A stretch of 64,000 bases of DNA, taken from VXOZ01 sp965220045. Its GTDB lineage: Bacteria > Chloroflexota > UBA11872 > VXOZ01. Below the pieces are notes generated by a model, which ran no database searches, was not told the DNA's origin, and saw nothing but the letters and a program-made list of their open reading frames with translations. Within the stretch, counting starts at the first letter, position 1. Each line of letters opens with the position of its first letter. The DNA lies in NCBI GenBank assembly GCA_965220045.1, contig OZ244803.1, positions 1,054,001-1,118,000 of the forward strand, given 5' to 3'. The position numbers and the translations under genes were made by a program. Below are positions 25,593 through 34,415 of this stretch, in pieces.

Positions 25593-26951
25593 CTATTGAT
25601 AGACGTAGCTCTGCAGCCAGTGGGTGGCCTGCTGAATGGCCTGCTCTATGGCTACTTCCTCCCGGGCGAGCGGCAACGTGACATTCTCATGCAACCAACG
25701 GGTGATTTTCCAGCCGCTGGCGACGTGGGAGGCTTTGGCCCTTGCCATGGACTCCAGGGCCGTGGCTTTGACCGGCTCGGAGAAGACCAAGTCGAAGTGG
25801 TCGCCGTCCGGGCGCTCGACGAATTGCCAGCCCGCCTTCGTCGCCGGCAGGACGCCGCGCTCGCCTATCCAGAGCGCCAGGGGCACCAACGCCGCGTAGG
25901 CGGTCTCATCTTGCGCGCCCGGCGGCATGCCCAGGGCTTCCACAAGACCAAGCGGTGTGGTGGCAGACGTGCCCTGTGGCAGCGGGGTTACAGGCCCAAA
26001 GGGTTCCCAGGTGTGCCCGAAGAACGGGGAAAAGTGCATGCCGCGCTCATAGAAGTCATTCAAGGCTTCCAATTGATCCAGCGTTACGTCTGGTCCATGG
26101 GGCAGGATACCGTGCACGCGCCCCATCTCGTCCCAGGCGCTCAGCGCGCGAAAAGCGGCGGGTTCGTCCATATCGATCTTGCCAGTATTAAGGTCAACGC
26201 CCATGCCGCCCTCCTGCATCAACAGCGGCAACCAGTCCGGGAACCACCCCACCGACGCGAAGCCCCAACGGTTGGGTGCGCCGTCACCGTCGGTATCCAC
26301 AGTGAGTTGCGTGGCCGCCGCGATGAAGTTATCCCACGTCCAGTCGTGGGTTGGGGCCGCGAGTTCGGCGCGCCGGAAGCGGATGGCATTGTGCTCGAGA
26401 ATGGCGGGGGCGATCTTCAGCGGCAAGGCCTGGGTCTCGCCGCGGACGCGCACCAGACTGCGGGCCTCATCTACGAAGGATTCTAAGGGTTCGTGCTTGT
26501 CGGCCTGCAGCCAGCGGTCCAGCGGCGCAAGAGACCGGGTCATGAAGAGATCGATGCAGTCCACGAAGAATGGCAGCCAGACAACGTCAGCGGTCACGCC
26601 ACCGGCCTCGCCGGCGGCCAGGAAGTCGCGAACGCCCTGCGTCGCGCGATCGGCAAAGCCGTCTCCCTGGGGAATCGGCATGGACACAAGCTCCAGTGTA
26701 GACCCGTCTTGGAGACCGGGAATGCCGCCTTTCTCCCAGGCATTCACGACTTTCTCGCCATCGCGCATCGTATCCTGATCGTCCAGGACTGCCATTTTGA
26801 CCTGTCGGGCTTCCACGACGGCATCGCCGCCGGTTCCCGTGCGCGCGACTGGGGCTTCTTCTGCAGGCGGGTCGCCATCATCACCGCAACTTGCAATGAG
26901 AAGCGCTTGAGTGCCGAGGAGGGCCAAGGCGAGCCATTCACGTCTAGTCAT
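25593..26951 (-). CDS. Orphan solute-binding lipoprotein with calcium-type loop (paralogue 1 of 4)
   Basis: 452 residues from the ATG at 26951, chosen for GGGAG upstream and because 'MTRREWLALALLG' then matches its paralogues. A Tat-like RR pair precedes a lipobox 'LIASC' with C22, then an acidic linker. Residues 219-227 read D-T-D-G-D-G-A-P-N, an EF-hand-like loop followed by 'RWGF'. The C-terminus 'NVTLPLAREEVAIEQAIQQA' and the middle 'VHGILPHGPDVT' recur in the three genes at 36.9-41.5 kb. It is a family 1 (MalE-like) binder, probably of a sugar or similar solute. No permease or ATPase for import is nearby. Confidence 0.85.
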   Translation of the reverse strand: MTRREWLALALLGTQALLIASCGDDGDPPAEEAPVARTGTGGDAVVEARQVKMAVLDDQDTMRDGEKVVNAWEKGGIPGLQDGSTLELVSMPIPQGDGFADRATQGVRDFLAAGEAGGVTADVVWLPFFVDCIDLFMTRSLAPLDRWLQADKHEPLESFVDEARSLVRVRGETQALPLKIAPAILEHNAIRFRRAELAAPTHDWTWDNFIAAATQLTVDTDGDGAPNRWGFASVGWFPDWLPLLMQEGGMGVDLNTGKIDMDEPAAFRALSAWDEMGRVHGILPHGPDVTLDQLEALNDFYERGMHFSPFFGHTWEPFGPVTPLPQGTSATTPLGLVEALGMPPGAQDETAYAALVPLALWIGERGVLPATKAGWQFVERPDGDHFDLVFSEPVKATALESMARAKASHVASGWKITRWLHENVTLPLAREEVAIEQAIQQATHWLQSYVYQ

Positions 26952-27267
26952 CGTAGTTGTCTCCCGATTGCAGTCTCGCGGAATTCGACTTCTCACAAGA
27001 GTCGCACGAGGGGCGTATGTGACTGCATGGTACCAAGCGTGTGGCCGCATTACTAGAGCCGGCGCAGTGCTTGTCCATCCGCGAACGAGACCTCGCTTTG
27101 CCAAGCACATGACAGCATGGGGAGGGAAGAGAATCGTCCGTCGGGCGGTCTTCACGTGCAGGAACGGATTCCTTCAAAGCCGGCCGCTGCATTGTGCCAG
27201 GTTGAATCTCAATACTTCAGCGACGAATGAGAGCCAAACCCATCAACTGTGGCGGGAACGACAGAAG
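26952..27267. other. Intergenic region, 316 bases
   Basis: This lies between the lipoprotein gene and the PIN toxin gene. I see no gene. The 13-mer GGGCGGTCTTCAC at 27143-27155 also occurs in the palindrome at 28044-28081. Confidence 0.5.
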
Positions 27268-27675
27268 CTATTTCACGGAGAGCGACAATCCTGCGGCTGC
27301 CGCAGCGCGTGCGAGCTTAGAGTTTAGAGTGGCGAGCGTCCCAGCGCGCCGTTGCGCCACTTCAAGGTAGAGCGCATCGTAGAAGGAGAGGCCGTGCGCG
27401 TGAGCCAGATTGAAAGCAACCGCGAGGTCCGGGGTTGTGTCGGTCTGTATGGGCAATGCAGCCAGAGCATTAAGGAATTCTGTCGCATGCTCCGCTGAGA
27501 TTCGAGCGCGCCGCTCTGCGACAAGCAGCACATTGCGTATCTCTAAGTGCCAAAGTTGCGGTACGAACGCGTCATCTTCTGCGAGGCGCGCGAGCGCCGC
27601 ATCGGCTCGTGGCTCGGTTTCGTCGCTGAAGAGCCAGGCCGCGGCGATTGACGCATCGATTATCAGCACGCTCAA
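27268..27675 (-). CDS. vapC: PIN domain ribonuclease toxin (VapC-like)
   Basis: 135 residues from a TTG at 27675 that overlaps the antitoxin stop as TTGA, a coupling typical of toxin-antitoxin pairs. PIN acidic residues are visible: D7 ('LIIDASIAAAW'), the Glu in 'LWHLEIRNVLL' and the Asp in 'LSFYDALYLEVAQ'. VapC toxins cut tRNA or rRNA until neutralised. A GTG two codons later is a less favoured start. The antitoxin gene is immediately upstream. Confidence 0.88.
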   Translation of the reverse strand: MSVLIIDASIAAAWLFSDETEPRADAALARLAEDDAFVPQLWHLEIRNVLLVAERRARISAEHATEFLNALAALPIQTDTTPDLAVAFNLAHAHGLSFYDALYLEVAQRRAGTLATLNSKLARAAAAAGLSLSVK

Positions 27676-27923
27676 GAGCGATGACCCTCGTGGCGTGCAG
27701 CCAGGATTTCTTCCGTCGTCATTGCGGCGCGGCGCCACCCTGTGCGGCGTTGCCGGAAGCGCTCCACCGCCTGCTTGCGGGAATCGCTTTCTTGCACATG
27801 AGCCGGCACCAGGTGGGCTATCGTCTTGCCGTGGCGGGTGATCGCAACGATCTCACCGCGCTCTACTGTACGCAGCAGGTCTGCGAGACGTGCCTTGGCC
27901 TCGGTAGTTTGAATCTTTTTCAT
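27672..27923 (-). CDS. Phd/YefM-type antitoxin (VapB-like)
   Basis: 83 residues. 'IQTTEAKARLADLLRTVERGE' and 'VAITRHGKTIAHLVP' are the DNA-binding half of the Phd/YefM fold. The C-terminal ~35 residues ('RKQAVERFRQRRTGWRRAAM') should wrap the toxin. It probably represses its own operon. The short upstream region reads 'tccagtcagtatgaccgg' but I cannot pick an operator with confidence. Confidence 0.9.
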   Translation of the reverse strand: MKKIQTTEAKARLADLLRTVERGEIVAITRHGKTIAHLVPAHVQESDSRKQAVERFRQRRTGWRRAAMTTEEILAARHEGHRS

Positions 27924-28224
27924 GGATAAATCAATCCAGTCAGTATGACCGGTTAGATAGTATCATGGGTGCCCGAATTTGGCAAGGACAGCCACAAAAC
28001 CGGACTAAATGAGCGAAGATTAACGCAGCGTGGCTACCCGCTCTCTGAGTGAAGACCGCCCATGGGCGGTCTTCACTCAGACTCTGTTACCGCTCTAGAA
28101 CCAGCCAATGAGCTCCGCGAAGGATGGAGTGTACGTTCCTCACCGAGGAGAGGGAGACGAAGTCCTGCACTAAAGCTCGTTGGCCGGGCCAGGCTTGCAC
28201 GTGCCGAGAGCGCTCCGGCAGAGC
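27924..28224. other. Intergenic region with perfect palindrome, 301 bases
   Basis: Between the antitoxin promoter side and the holin-like gene's end. Apart from the 38-bp palindrome no feature is supported. Confidence 0.5.
28044..28081. repeat. Perfect 38-bp palindrome without a loop
   Basis: The half TCTGAGTGAAGACCGCCCA is followed directly by its exact reverse complement. There are 19 matched pairs and no mismatch. No T-run follows on either strand, so it is not a normal terminator. It can extrude as a cruciform. Part of its half-site (GGGCGGTCTTCAC) recurs at 27143-27155. Confidence 0.9.
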
Positions 28225-28494
28225 TTACAGCAACTCATCCTGCCGGTGCTTGACGGCCTGGCGGCCGATCTCGTAAAGGCCGACGGCTGCGCCGCCTGCC
28301 AGTATCCCCAGCACCAGGCTCGTGAACCAATCCGCGCCGCTGAAGGTGCCACCGACGCTGCCGGCAATTGCGCCAAGCGCGACAGCCGTAATGGGGGCGA
28401 ACCGCTTGGGTAGTCCCGCTTGCTTGAGCGCGGAAACCAGAATGCGGACGCCAACGGTGATGCCGCCCAATCCGGCCAACTCAGTTCCAGTCAT
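28225..28494 (-). CDS. Small membrane protein, holin-like
   Basis: 89 residues with a strong ribosome site AGGAGAAAG before the ATG. Two or three hydrophobic stretches ('FAPITAVALGAIAGSVGG', 'FTSLVLGILAGGAAVGLYE') are followed by a charged tail 'RQAVKHRQDELL'. Size, topology and the position just downstream of an amidase gene fit a phage-type holin. There is no detectable sequence motif, so the name rests on context. It could equally be a small envelope protein. Confidence 0.6.
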   Translation of the reverse strand: MTGTELAGLGGITVGVRILVSALKQAGLPKRFAPITAVALGAIAGSVGGTFSGADWFTSLVLGILAGGAAVGLYEIGRQAVKHRQDELL

Positions 28495-28623
28495 TTACTT
28501 TCTCCTAGGTCTTCAGGGTAATCTCAATACGACGCGCACGCGGCAATTGCGAAACACATCTGATGGGGGAGAGCGGAAACCGCGTGCCCCTCCCCCCATC
28601 GGAAGGCTTGCGACTGGCAGCGT

Positions 28624-29412
28624 TCAGATCTTGCCGCCCCACTTCTCGTTCAGTTCGCGCAGGCGATCATCGCGCGTCATGCCGCCAAGATCGTCGGGGC
28701 TCTCGGCGCCGTTGGCAATGCGAATGGCGTAGGCCAGGTCGGTGCGGTCCGACATCAATTCCCCGTACATCTCCTCCAGCATGGCGTCACGCTGTGCAAT
28801 GAGTTGCTGCTTTTCCTTCTCCCACCGAGCGTACGGACCGGGCTCCAGCGGCAGGTGCGCGACTATCCCATTCACGATGCCCTGCGCAAAGCGGTCAGCG
28901 TGCTGCTGAAGTTGCCGTGCGTCGCTTTCGCAATCGAGAAACGCCAGTTCCAGCAGCGCGTCGTTGGGGAGTTGTGAAAACGTGTACCAGTTGGTGCGGG
29001 TCGCGGCATTTCCCGGCTTGAGGCCCCGGTTCGGCACCAGGTTTAAGTCGGAAATGCCCTTCTCCAACGCCGCGGCAAACGCCCGAGACGATTCATCGCC
29101 ATCCTGGTACCAGACCTCACAGCCGGTGCCGCCGCCCGCGTTGGCGTGAATGCTGACGTAGGCGTCCACCTGTTCGGCCAGCGCCAGGCTGGTGCGCGCG
29201 TGCAGCGGCACATGCTGGTCATCCTCGCGGGTCAACAGCACGGTGTAGCCGCGCTCGCGCAGTACCTTGGCGGCCTGCAGCGCTACCGCGAGCGTTACTT
29301 CCTTCTCTTGGAGCCGCTGTGTGGGCCCACTACCGGATGGTGAAGTTGCCAAGGGCAAGCCGACGGCGCCCGGATCGCGCCCGCCATGTCCGGGGTCAAG
29401 CAGAATCTTCAA
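28624..29412 (-). CDS. N-acetylmuramoyl-L-alanine amidase (Amidase_3)
   Basis: 262 residues. Start is the TTG at 29412 after AAGGAG, encoding 'KILLDPGHGG' at once. Zinc ligands are H9, E36 ('LQEKEVTL') and H89 ('VSIHANAGGG'), with catalytic E155 ('LLELAFLD'). The catalytic domain ends near 175. A helical, charged C-terminal part (180-262) has no wall-binding motif I can name. There is no signal peptide, so exit from the cell would need a holin, and a holin-like gene lies 129 bases downstream. This suggests a lysis cassette or a prophage remnant. Confidence 0.9.
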   Translation of the reverse strand: MKILLDPGHGGRDPGAVGLPLATSPSGSGPTQRLQEKEVTLAVALQAAKVLRERGYTVLLTREDDQHVPLHARTSLALAEQVDAYVSIHANAGGGTGCEVWYQDGDESSRAFAAALEKGISDLNLVPNRGLKPGNAATRTNWYTFSQLPNDALLELAFLDCESDARQLQQHADRFAQGIVNGIVAHLPLEPGPYARWEKEKQQLIAQRDAMLEEMYGELMSDRTDLAYAIRIANGAESPDDLGGMTRDDRLRELNEKWGGKI

Positions 29413-29894
29413 ACTGCCGCTCTCCTTTTGCTGACTGTGAGAAGTGAAATCCTGTTCCGTCAGAGGGGTTCACGTGGTTCCGTTGCTTATGAGACGCCGG
29501 CACGGGCCGGCCGCGCTGTGTCGGTTCAGCCTCGCTGCTTGCAATAGCCGACGAAGACAAGCATTGTGAAGATAGAGTTGTCGTCGCGCATTGCCGAGGT
29601 TTCTTGCGCTTCAACGTCGCACGCCACCCACAGAGAGAAGTATTCTGCGGAAAGGCCCGAACGCAATTTCCATTCGTGCCCTGGCGAAATCAGCTTTTCC
29701 GGTGCGACACTGTTGCGCAATAACGGACTTGCCGTCGCGGGCGAAGGTGCTATGCGGTGTCCCGCGGTAGGGTGAAGCGCAATGCGCTCAAATCGGGATT
29801 TTGGTCTAAGCTCGAGTGCGGCACACAAAACGACGAGTATAGAGTATAATCTAAGTAAAGAAGCATATAGTCAACAATTGCAACGGAGGCTGCT
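29413..29894. other. Divergent intergenic region upstream of the RND gene, 482 bases
   Basis: No gene is supported. Near its end the sequence turns AT-rich. It contains TATAAT at 29845-29850, a possible -10 element for the RND gene about 45 bases before its start. No good -35 is visible. Confidence 0.4.
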
Positions 29895-32800
29895 TTGATC
29901 GCATTCATCACCAGTCTTGCCCTGCGCCGGCGCTCAGTCACGGTGCTTGCCGTTATTCTCGTGCTCGCGTCGGGCATGTTCTCCTACACCAGATTGCCGG
30001 TGGAGCTTTTTCCCGAAGTGGAGTTTCCCATTGTCACGGTTTCAACCTTCTACCCATCTTCAAATCCGGAGTCGGTCGCTGAAAACGTAACAATACCGGT
30101 AGAGGATGCGATAGCAGGGATGGATGGCTTGGATACGATCCAGTCCATTTCCACCGAAAACCTTTCAGTCATCATTGCCACGTTCAATTTTGGCACCGAC
30201 ATGGAAGAGGCGGAGAACATCGTTAATTCCAGAGTGTCCGGTGTCTCGTTTCCTGACGGCGTCAATGCTCCCAATGTCGGTCGTATAGACCCGGATTCGA
30301 TCCCCGTTCTGCGCATAAGCGTCTCGGGCGAGATGGAAATCATCGAGTTACAGGACATCCTGGAAACCAGCGTCCTGCCGAAGATCTCCGGTATCGACGG
30401 CATTGCCAGTATCGAGGTTGCGGGGGACGTGGAGCAGCAAGTCGTCATCACCGTAGACCCGGACCGGCTCTTGGCAGAGCGCATCTCGTTGTTCCAGGTT
30501 TCTCAGGCGTTGCGGGAGAACAACATCACCTTTCCCGGCGGGGCAATTACGCGCAACGGCCAAGTTCTGACAGTGAAGACAGTCAACAAATTCACGTCGC
30601 TGGATGAGCTGCGGCAATTGGTAATCCCCCGCACTCCCACCGGTCCTCCGGCCCAAACCGGCGCAGCGCCTCAGCCGTTGCGGTTAGCCGACGTAGCCGA
30701 AGTGCAGCTTGGCGCGGGCACTGCCCGCAGCATCTCGCGCACAAACGGCAAGCCCAGCATTGGCATCTCCGTGTTCAAGGAGCCGGACGCCAATACGATC
30801 GACGTCACTACTGCCGTAGAAGAAGCCCTGGCAGACCTGGAGATCCTGCCGCCAGGCGTTGACGTGATCATCGTTTACAACGACGGGCCTCAAATCCAGG
30901 CACAGATCGACACCCTGGAGCGCGAGGCGATCTTGGGCCTGACACTCGCCTCGATCGTCGTCTTTGCCTTCTTCTTGACGGTGCGCCCAAGCGTCTTTCG
31001 AGGCGTCTTCCGGACCTTGCGGCCGACGCTGGTAATTGTCCTGTCCATCCCACTCAGTATCTTCACCGGTGTCTTGCTCATGGACTGGCAAGGCCTGGCG
31101 TTGAACTTCATGACGTTGGGAGGCCTGGCAATCTCTGTTGGCCGTGTGGTGGATGACAGCATTGTGGTGCTGGAAAACGTCTACCGTAATATCGAGGGCG
31201 GCAGGGAGCGCTGGCGCGCCGCGCTGGACGCCACAGTCGAAGTAGGCCCCGCCATTACGGCCTCCACGTTGGCGACGATTGTCGTATTCGCGCCACTGGC
31301 CTTCATCCCGGGATTGGTTGGAGCGTTCTTCTTTCCCTTTGCTTTGGCGGTCAGCTTTGCCCTCATCGCTTCACTCGTGGTGGCGTTGACAGCGGTACCC
31401 GTTTTGGGCGCCTACCTGCTGCGACCGGGCGATCTCCCCGAAGGCACCGGCGAAGAAGAGGACATCCCGGAAACCAATACGTGGATGCAGCGCATCTACG
31501 TGCCGATGTTGCGTTGGTCACTCGGGCACAAGACGCTCACGCTGCTGGCGGCCATCGTGATCGCCGGGGGCAGCTTTGGGTTGCTGCGCTTCATTCCCAT
31601 AAACCTCTTCTCTTCCGGGAACACTGAATTTGTCAACATCAACATGGAGTTGCCGCCAGGCGCCCGCGCCGAGACCACCCTTGATGAAGTCGTGGCCTTG
31701 GAGGACCAGATCAGTGAATTCTCGGCTATCTATACCTCTACGCTTGGCGCCGCTGACGGTGCATCCCCGCAGAGCTTCACTACAGGATTCAACCAATCTT
31801 CCACGTTCGTTCAACTGAAGGACGATGTACCGGAAGACATCGTTGACATTCTCCGCCAGCGGCTGCCGACGACGGACGAACGCAGAGTTACCATTGTGGA
31901 TGTTGGAGGCGGACCTCCAGCCGGCGGCTTGGAGATCAGTATTACCGGCAACGACTACAGCGAGATTTCAGCCATCGCACTCTTGCTGGCGAGCGAACTC
32001 CAAACTATTGAGGGCATCGAGGACATTACCAGCGATGTAAGCGAGGCGCGGGATGAGGTGATTGTCAACGTTGATCCCGAAAGTGCCGCCGCGCTCGGCT
32101 TGAGCACCCAGACGGTCGCATTTCAAATCAACCAATTCCTTGTGGGTCAGACCGTCACGCAGATTGACGTGGACGGCACTCCGGTGGACGTGGTCTTGAG
32201 CGGACCTGCCGATAGGATCAACAGTGTTGAGACCATCAGGTCGCTGATAATTGCCGGGCCGTTGGGGATTGCTCCTTTGAGTGACATCGCTTCGGTGCAG
32301 GTAGTGGCGGGGCCCGTTGCTATCAATCGCACCGATCGCTTGCGGTCGGCCGGCATCAGCGGCGACATAACCGTGGATGACACACAAGCCATTGGCGCGC
32401 TGATTCAGGAGAAGATCGATGCTCTCGACCTGCCTCCGGGCGTGACCGTGACTAATGCCGGCGTCTTTTCGCAAATTACGGAAGGTTTTGAGGACATCTT
32501 CATAGCCATGGCCGTCGGGGTCGTGCTGATCTACCTCGTGATGGTGGGCAGTCTGGGGTCGTTGAGGAACCCGTTCGTCATTGTCACCAGTCTGCCGCTG
32601 GCCATGATCGGCGCGCTGGCCGCGCTGGCGATCACCGGTCGTTCGCTGGGCTTGCCGGGGATGATGGGAATACTCTTGTTAATCGGTATTGTCGTCACCA
32701 ACGCGGTGGTGCTCGTGTCCTTTGTGGAGCAACTGCGGGAGCGCGGCCTGACTGTGTACGACGCGCTCATGCAGGGCGGGCGCATTCGGTTGCGGCCCAT

Positions 32801-33059
32801 CTTGATGACCGCGATTACGACGAGCTTTGCCTTGTTGCCCTTGGCTGCGTTCTCAGAAGACTCGGGCGGGATCCTGGGCGCTGAACTGGCGACGGTGGTT
32901 ATCGGCGGTCTGGTGAGTTCGACGTTCCTGACACTCTTGGTTGTGCCGGTGGTCTATACGCTGGCCAACCAGAGCATCCCCGGCTTGTTCCGCCGGCGTC
33001 CTGATCGGCGCTCTCCGATCGAGCGGTTGGACGTGATGGAGGAGATGTCTACCGACTGA
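29895..33059 (+). CDS. RND family efflux permease (AcrB/HAE1-like)
   Basis: 1054 residues from a TTG at 29895 with GGAGG six bases before it. The two-fold RND plan is clear. Helix 1 begins 'RRRSVTVLAVILVLASG', a large periplasmic loop follows with 'LPVELFPEVEFPIVTV', and helices 2-6 carry the paired Asp of the proton relay ('GRVVDDSIVVLENV'). The second half repeats the plan and ends 'LLVVPVVYTL'. It exports amphiphilic compounds using the proton gradient. No membrane-fusion or outer-membrane gene is adjacent, as found in some monoderm-like lineages. A secreted protein and a two-component system follow. Confidence 0.93.
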   Translation: MIAFITSLALRRRSVTVLAVILVLASGMFSYTRLPVELFPEVEFPIVTVSTFYPSSNPESVAENVTIPVEDAIAGMDGLDTIQSISTENLSVIIATFNFGTDMEEAENIVNSRVSGVSFPDGVNAPNVGRIDPDSIPVLRISVSGEMEIIELQDILETSVLPKISGIDGIASIEVAGDVEQQVVITVDPDRLLAERISLFQVSQALRENNITFPGGAITRNGQVLTVKTVNKFTSLDELRQLVIPRTPTGPPAQTGAAPQPLRLADVAEVQLGAGTARSISRTNGKPSIGISVFKEPDANTIDVTTAVEEALADLEILPPGVDVIIVYNDGPQIQAQIDTLEREAILGLTLASIVVFAFFLTVRPSVFRGVFRTLRPTLVIVLSIPLSIFTGVLLMDWQGLALNFMTLGGLAISVGRVVDDSIVVLENVYRNIEGGRERWRAALDATVEVGPAITASTLATIVVFAPLAFIPGLVGAFFFPFALAVSFALIASLVVALTAVPVLGAYLLRPGDLPEGTGEEEDIPETNTWMQRIYVPMLRWSLGHKTLTLLAAIVIAGGSFGLLRFIPINLFSSGNTEFVNINMELPPGARAETTLDEVVALEDQISEFSAIYTSTLGAADGASPQSFTTGFNQSSTFVQLKDDVPEDIVDILRQRLPTTDERRVTIVDVGGGPPAGGLEISITGNDYSEISAIALLLASELQTIEGIEDITSDVSEARDEVIVNVDPESAAALGLSTQTVAFQINQFLVGQTVTQIDVDGTPVDVVLSGPADRINSVETIRSLIIAGPLGIAPLSDIASVQVVAGPVAINRTDRLRSAGISGDITVDDTQAIGALIQEKIDALDLPPGVTVTNAGVFSQITEGFEDIFIAMAVGVVLIYLVMVGSLGSLRNPFVIVTSLPLAMIGALAALAITGRSLGLPGMMGILLLIGIVVTNAVVLVSFVEQLRERGLTVYDALMQGGRIRLRPILMTAITTSFALLPLAAFSEDSGGILGAELATVVIGGLVSSTFLTLLVVPVVYTLANQSIPGLFRRRPDRRSPIERLDVMEEMSTD

Positions 33060-33215
33060 GACTGACGGCGATTACAGGAGTCTGCCTGGCGCGAGTGCTT
33101 CCGCCTTTGCTGAATTGACGCGGTTTGGTGCGTAGGCTACCGCGGGGTGGGACAGCAAAGCGGGAAGAGCGCCCGCAGCACGAGTTTCTTGCTGAGCTCC
33201 CTCATTCGCATTTCC

Positions 33216-33244
33216 TTGACATTCCTGCCGTACGCTCAAATAAG
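33216..33244 (+). promoter_or_regulatory. Candidate promoter for the secreted ITQ(E/D)QA protein gene
   Basis: A consensus -35 TTGACA (33216-33221) is followed after about 17 bases by the weak -10 AATAAG. It lies about 40 bases upstream of a gene with a perfect AAGGAGGT ribosome site. The weak -10 makes this tentative. Confidence 0.35.
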
Positions 33245-33281
33245 CGGCAAATGTCATACTACCCACCGAAGGAGGTAGCGA

Positions 33282-34037
33282 ATGAGGAAGAAACACTGGC
33301 TTATCGGACTACTTGCGCTGACCGCTCTTGTCCTCGGACTCGGCAGCGCCACGGTCCTGGCCCAAGAGAGCACGGGGGAGCAGACTCGATTGGGGCTCTT
33401 CGCGCGCATGGCCAACATTTTGGGGCTTGAAGAAGAGCAAGTCCAGGAAGCCTACGAACAGGCTCGGCAGGAATTGCGCGACGAGCGATTTGAGGAGATG
33501 GTCGACCAGCGGCTGGATGCCCTGGTGGAAAGTGGTCGCATCACTCAGGAACAAGCTGACGAGCTGCGCGAGTGGTATGCGTCTCGGCCGGATTCATTCT
33601 GGCTGGCTAGCGGGATGGACCGCGGCAAGCACGGTCACTCAAAGCGCGGCCACAAGTTTGGTGAACGAGGCTACTCCTCGAAGGGATCGGCCGGCCTGAT
33701 GCCCGCCGTCTCTCAAGAGAGACTCACGCAATATCTCGATGCCCTAGTTGAGGAGGGACACATTACCCAGGATCAGGCGGCCCAGCTCCGCGAAATGTAT
33801 GCCTCGCGCATGGGGAGGCTGCAGCATGACGGTCGACTTGATCGCGGCAAGGGATTCACGGGGCAACGGAACTGCGGGCAGTCACACCAAAGGGGCTTCC
33901 ATGGTTTTGGTGGAGACTCTCCGGCTAAGGGATATTCCGTCCCGACCGCGCCTACTGCCGTCCCGGATTCGGCGACACCGACCACTGCTCCGGAGGCAAC
34001 TCCGACCGCTCCCGCCGATTCTGCGGACGACAACTAG
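33282..34037 (+). CDS. Secreted protein with two helical 'ITQ(E/D)QA' repeats (DUF2680-like)
   Basis: 251 residues. A clear signal peptide ('KKHWLIGLLALTALVLGLGS', cleavage after 'VLA') precedes a helical domain. Two copies of about 26 residues are visible: 'RLDALVESGRITQEQADELR' near 85 and 'YLDALVEEGHITQDQAAQLR' near 150, each ending 'YASR'. A His/Gly/Lys-rich stretch lies between and after them, and the C-terminus is a Pro/Thr/Ala tail ('PTAVPDSATPTTAPEATPT'). The repeats resemble short DUF2680 proteins of unknown function. AAGGAGGT precedes the ATG. It lies between the RND permease and the two-component system and may sense or buffer envelope stress or metals. That role is inference. Confidence 0.8.
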   Translation: MRKKHWLIGLLALTALVLGLGSATVLAQESTGEQTRLGLFARMANILGLEEEQVQEAYEQARQELRDERFEEMVDQRLDALVESGRITQEQADELREWYASRPDSFWLASGMDRGKHGHSKRGHKFGERGYSSKGSAGLMPAVSQERLTQYLDALVEEGHITQDQAAQLREMYASRMGRLQHDGRLDRGKGFTGQRNCGQSHQRGFHGFGGDSPAKGYSVPTAPTAVPDSATPTTAPEATPTAPADSADDN

Positions 34038-34107
34038 CGATGCGGACTAGAGATATGCTCGTCGTAACGCTCATCGACGTTCTCTAGTACCCACGCAGCA
34101 ACATGAG

Positions 34108-34150
34108 AGCCCCCGGCGGGCAGGCGAGAGCGCCGCTTGCCGGGGGCTCA
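34108..34150 (+). terminator. Hairpin after the secreted protein gene
   Basis: GAGCCCCCGGC pairs with GCCGGGGGCTC, an 11-base GC stem with a 21-base loop. It lies 70 bases after the stop codon. The following 'aattatgg' is not a clear T-run, so termination efficiency is uncertain. Confidence 0.5.
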
Positions 34151-34415
34151 ATTATGGCGGTGGATCTTCATAATTTCTTCAAACTTGTTGATAGACTTTA
34201 AGTTGGGCGGTTGAGCAGCCGCCTGCAAGACACGCCGCGCAAGCCAACGCACGCGAGCCGAACGTGGTTGGCTTGCGTTGAGGGAAGGCGAACCTCCATA
34301 GCGGTGATTTGCCTGAGGCAGAGCCTGCCCCGGCCTAGCACGACCACGCGCGAACGCGTCAGTTTAGCGGAAAATACTTCGGATGCCCAAATCTTGGACT
34401 TGGAGAGAGAATCCC
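34151..34415. other. Leader of the two-component operon
   Basis: 265 bases between the hairpin and the response regulator start. I see no gene and no promoter good enough to name. Confidence 0.4.
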
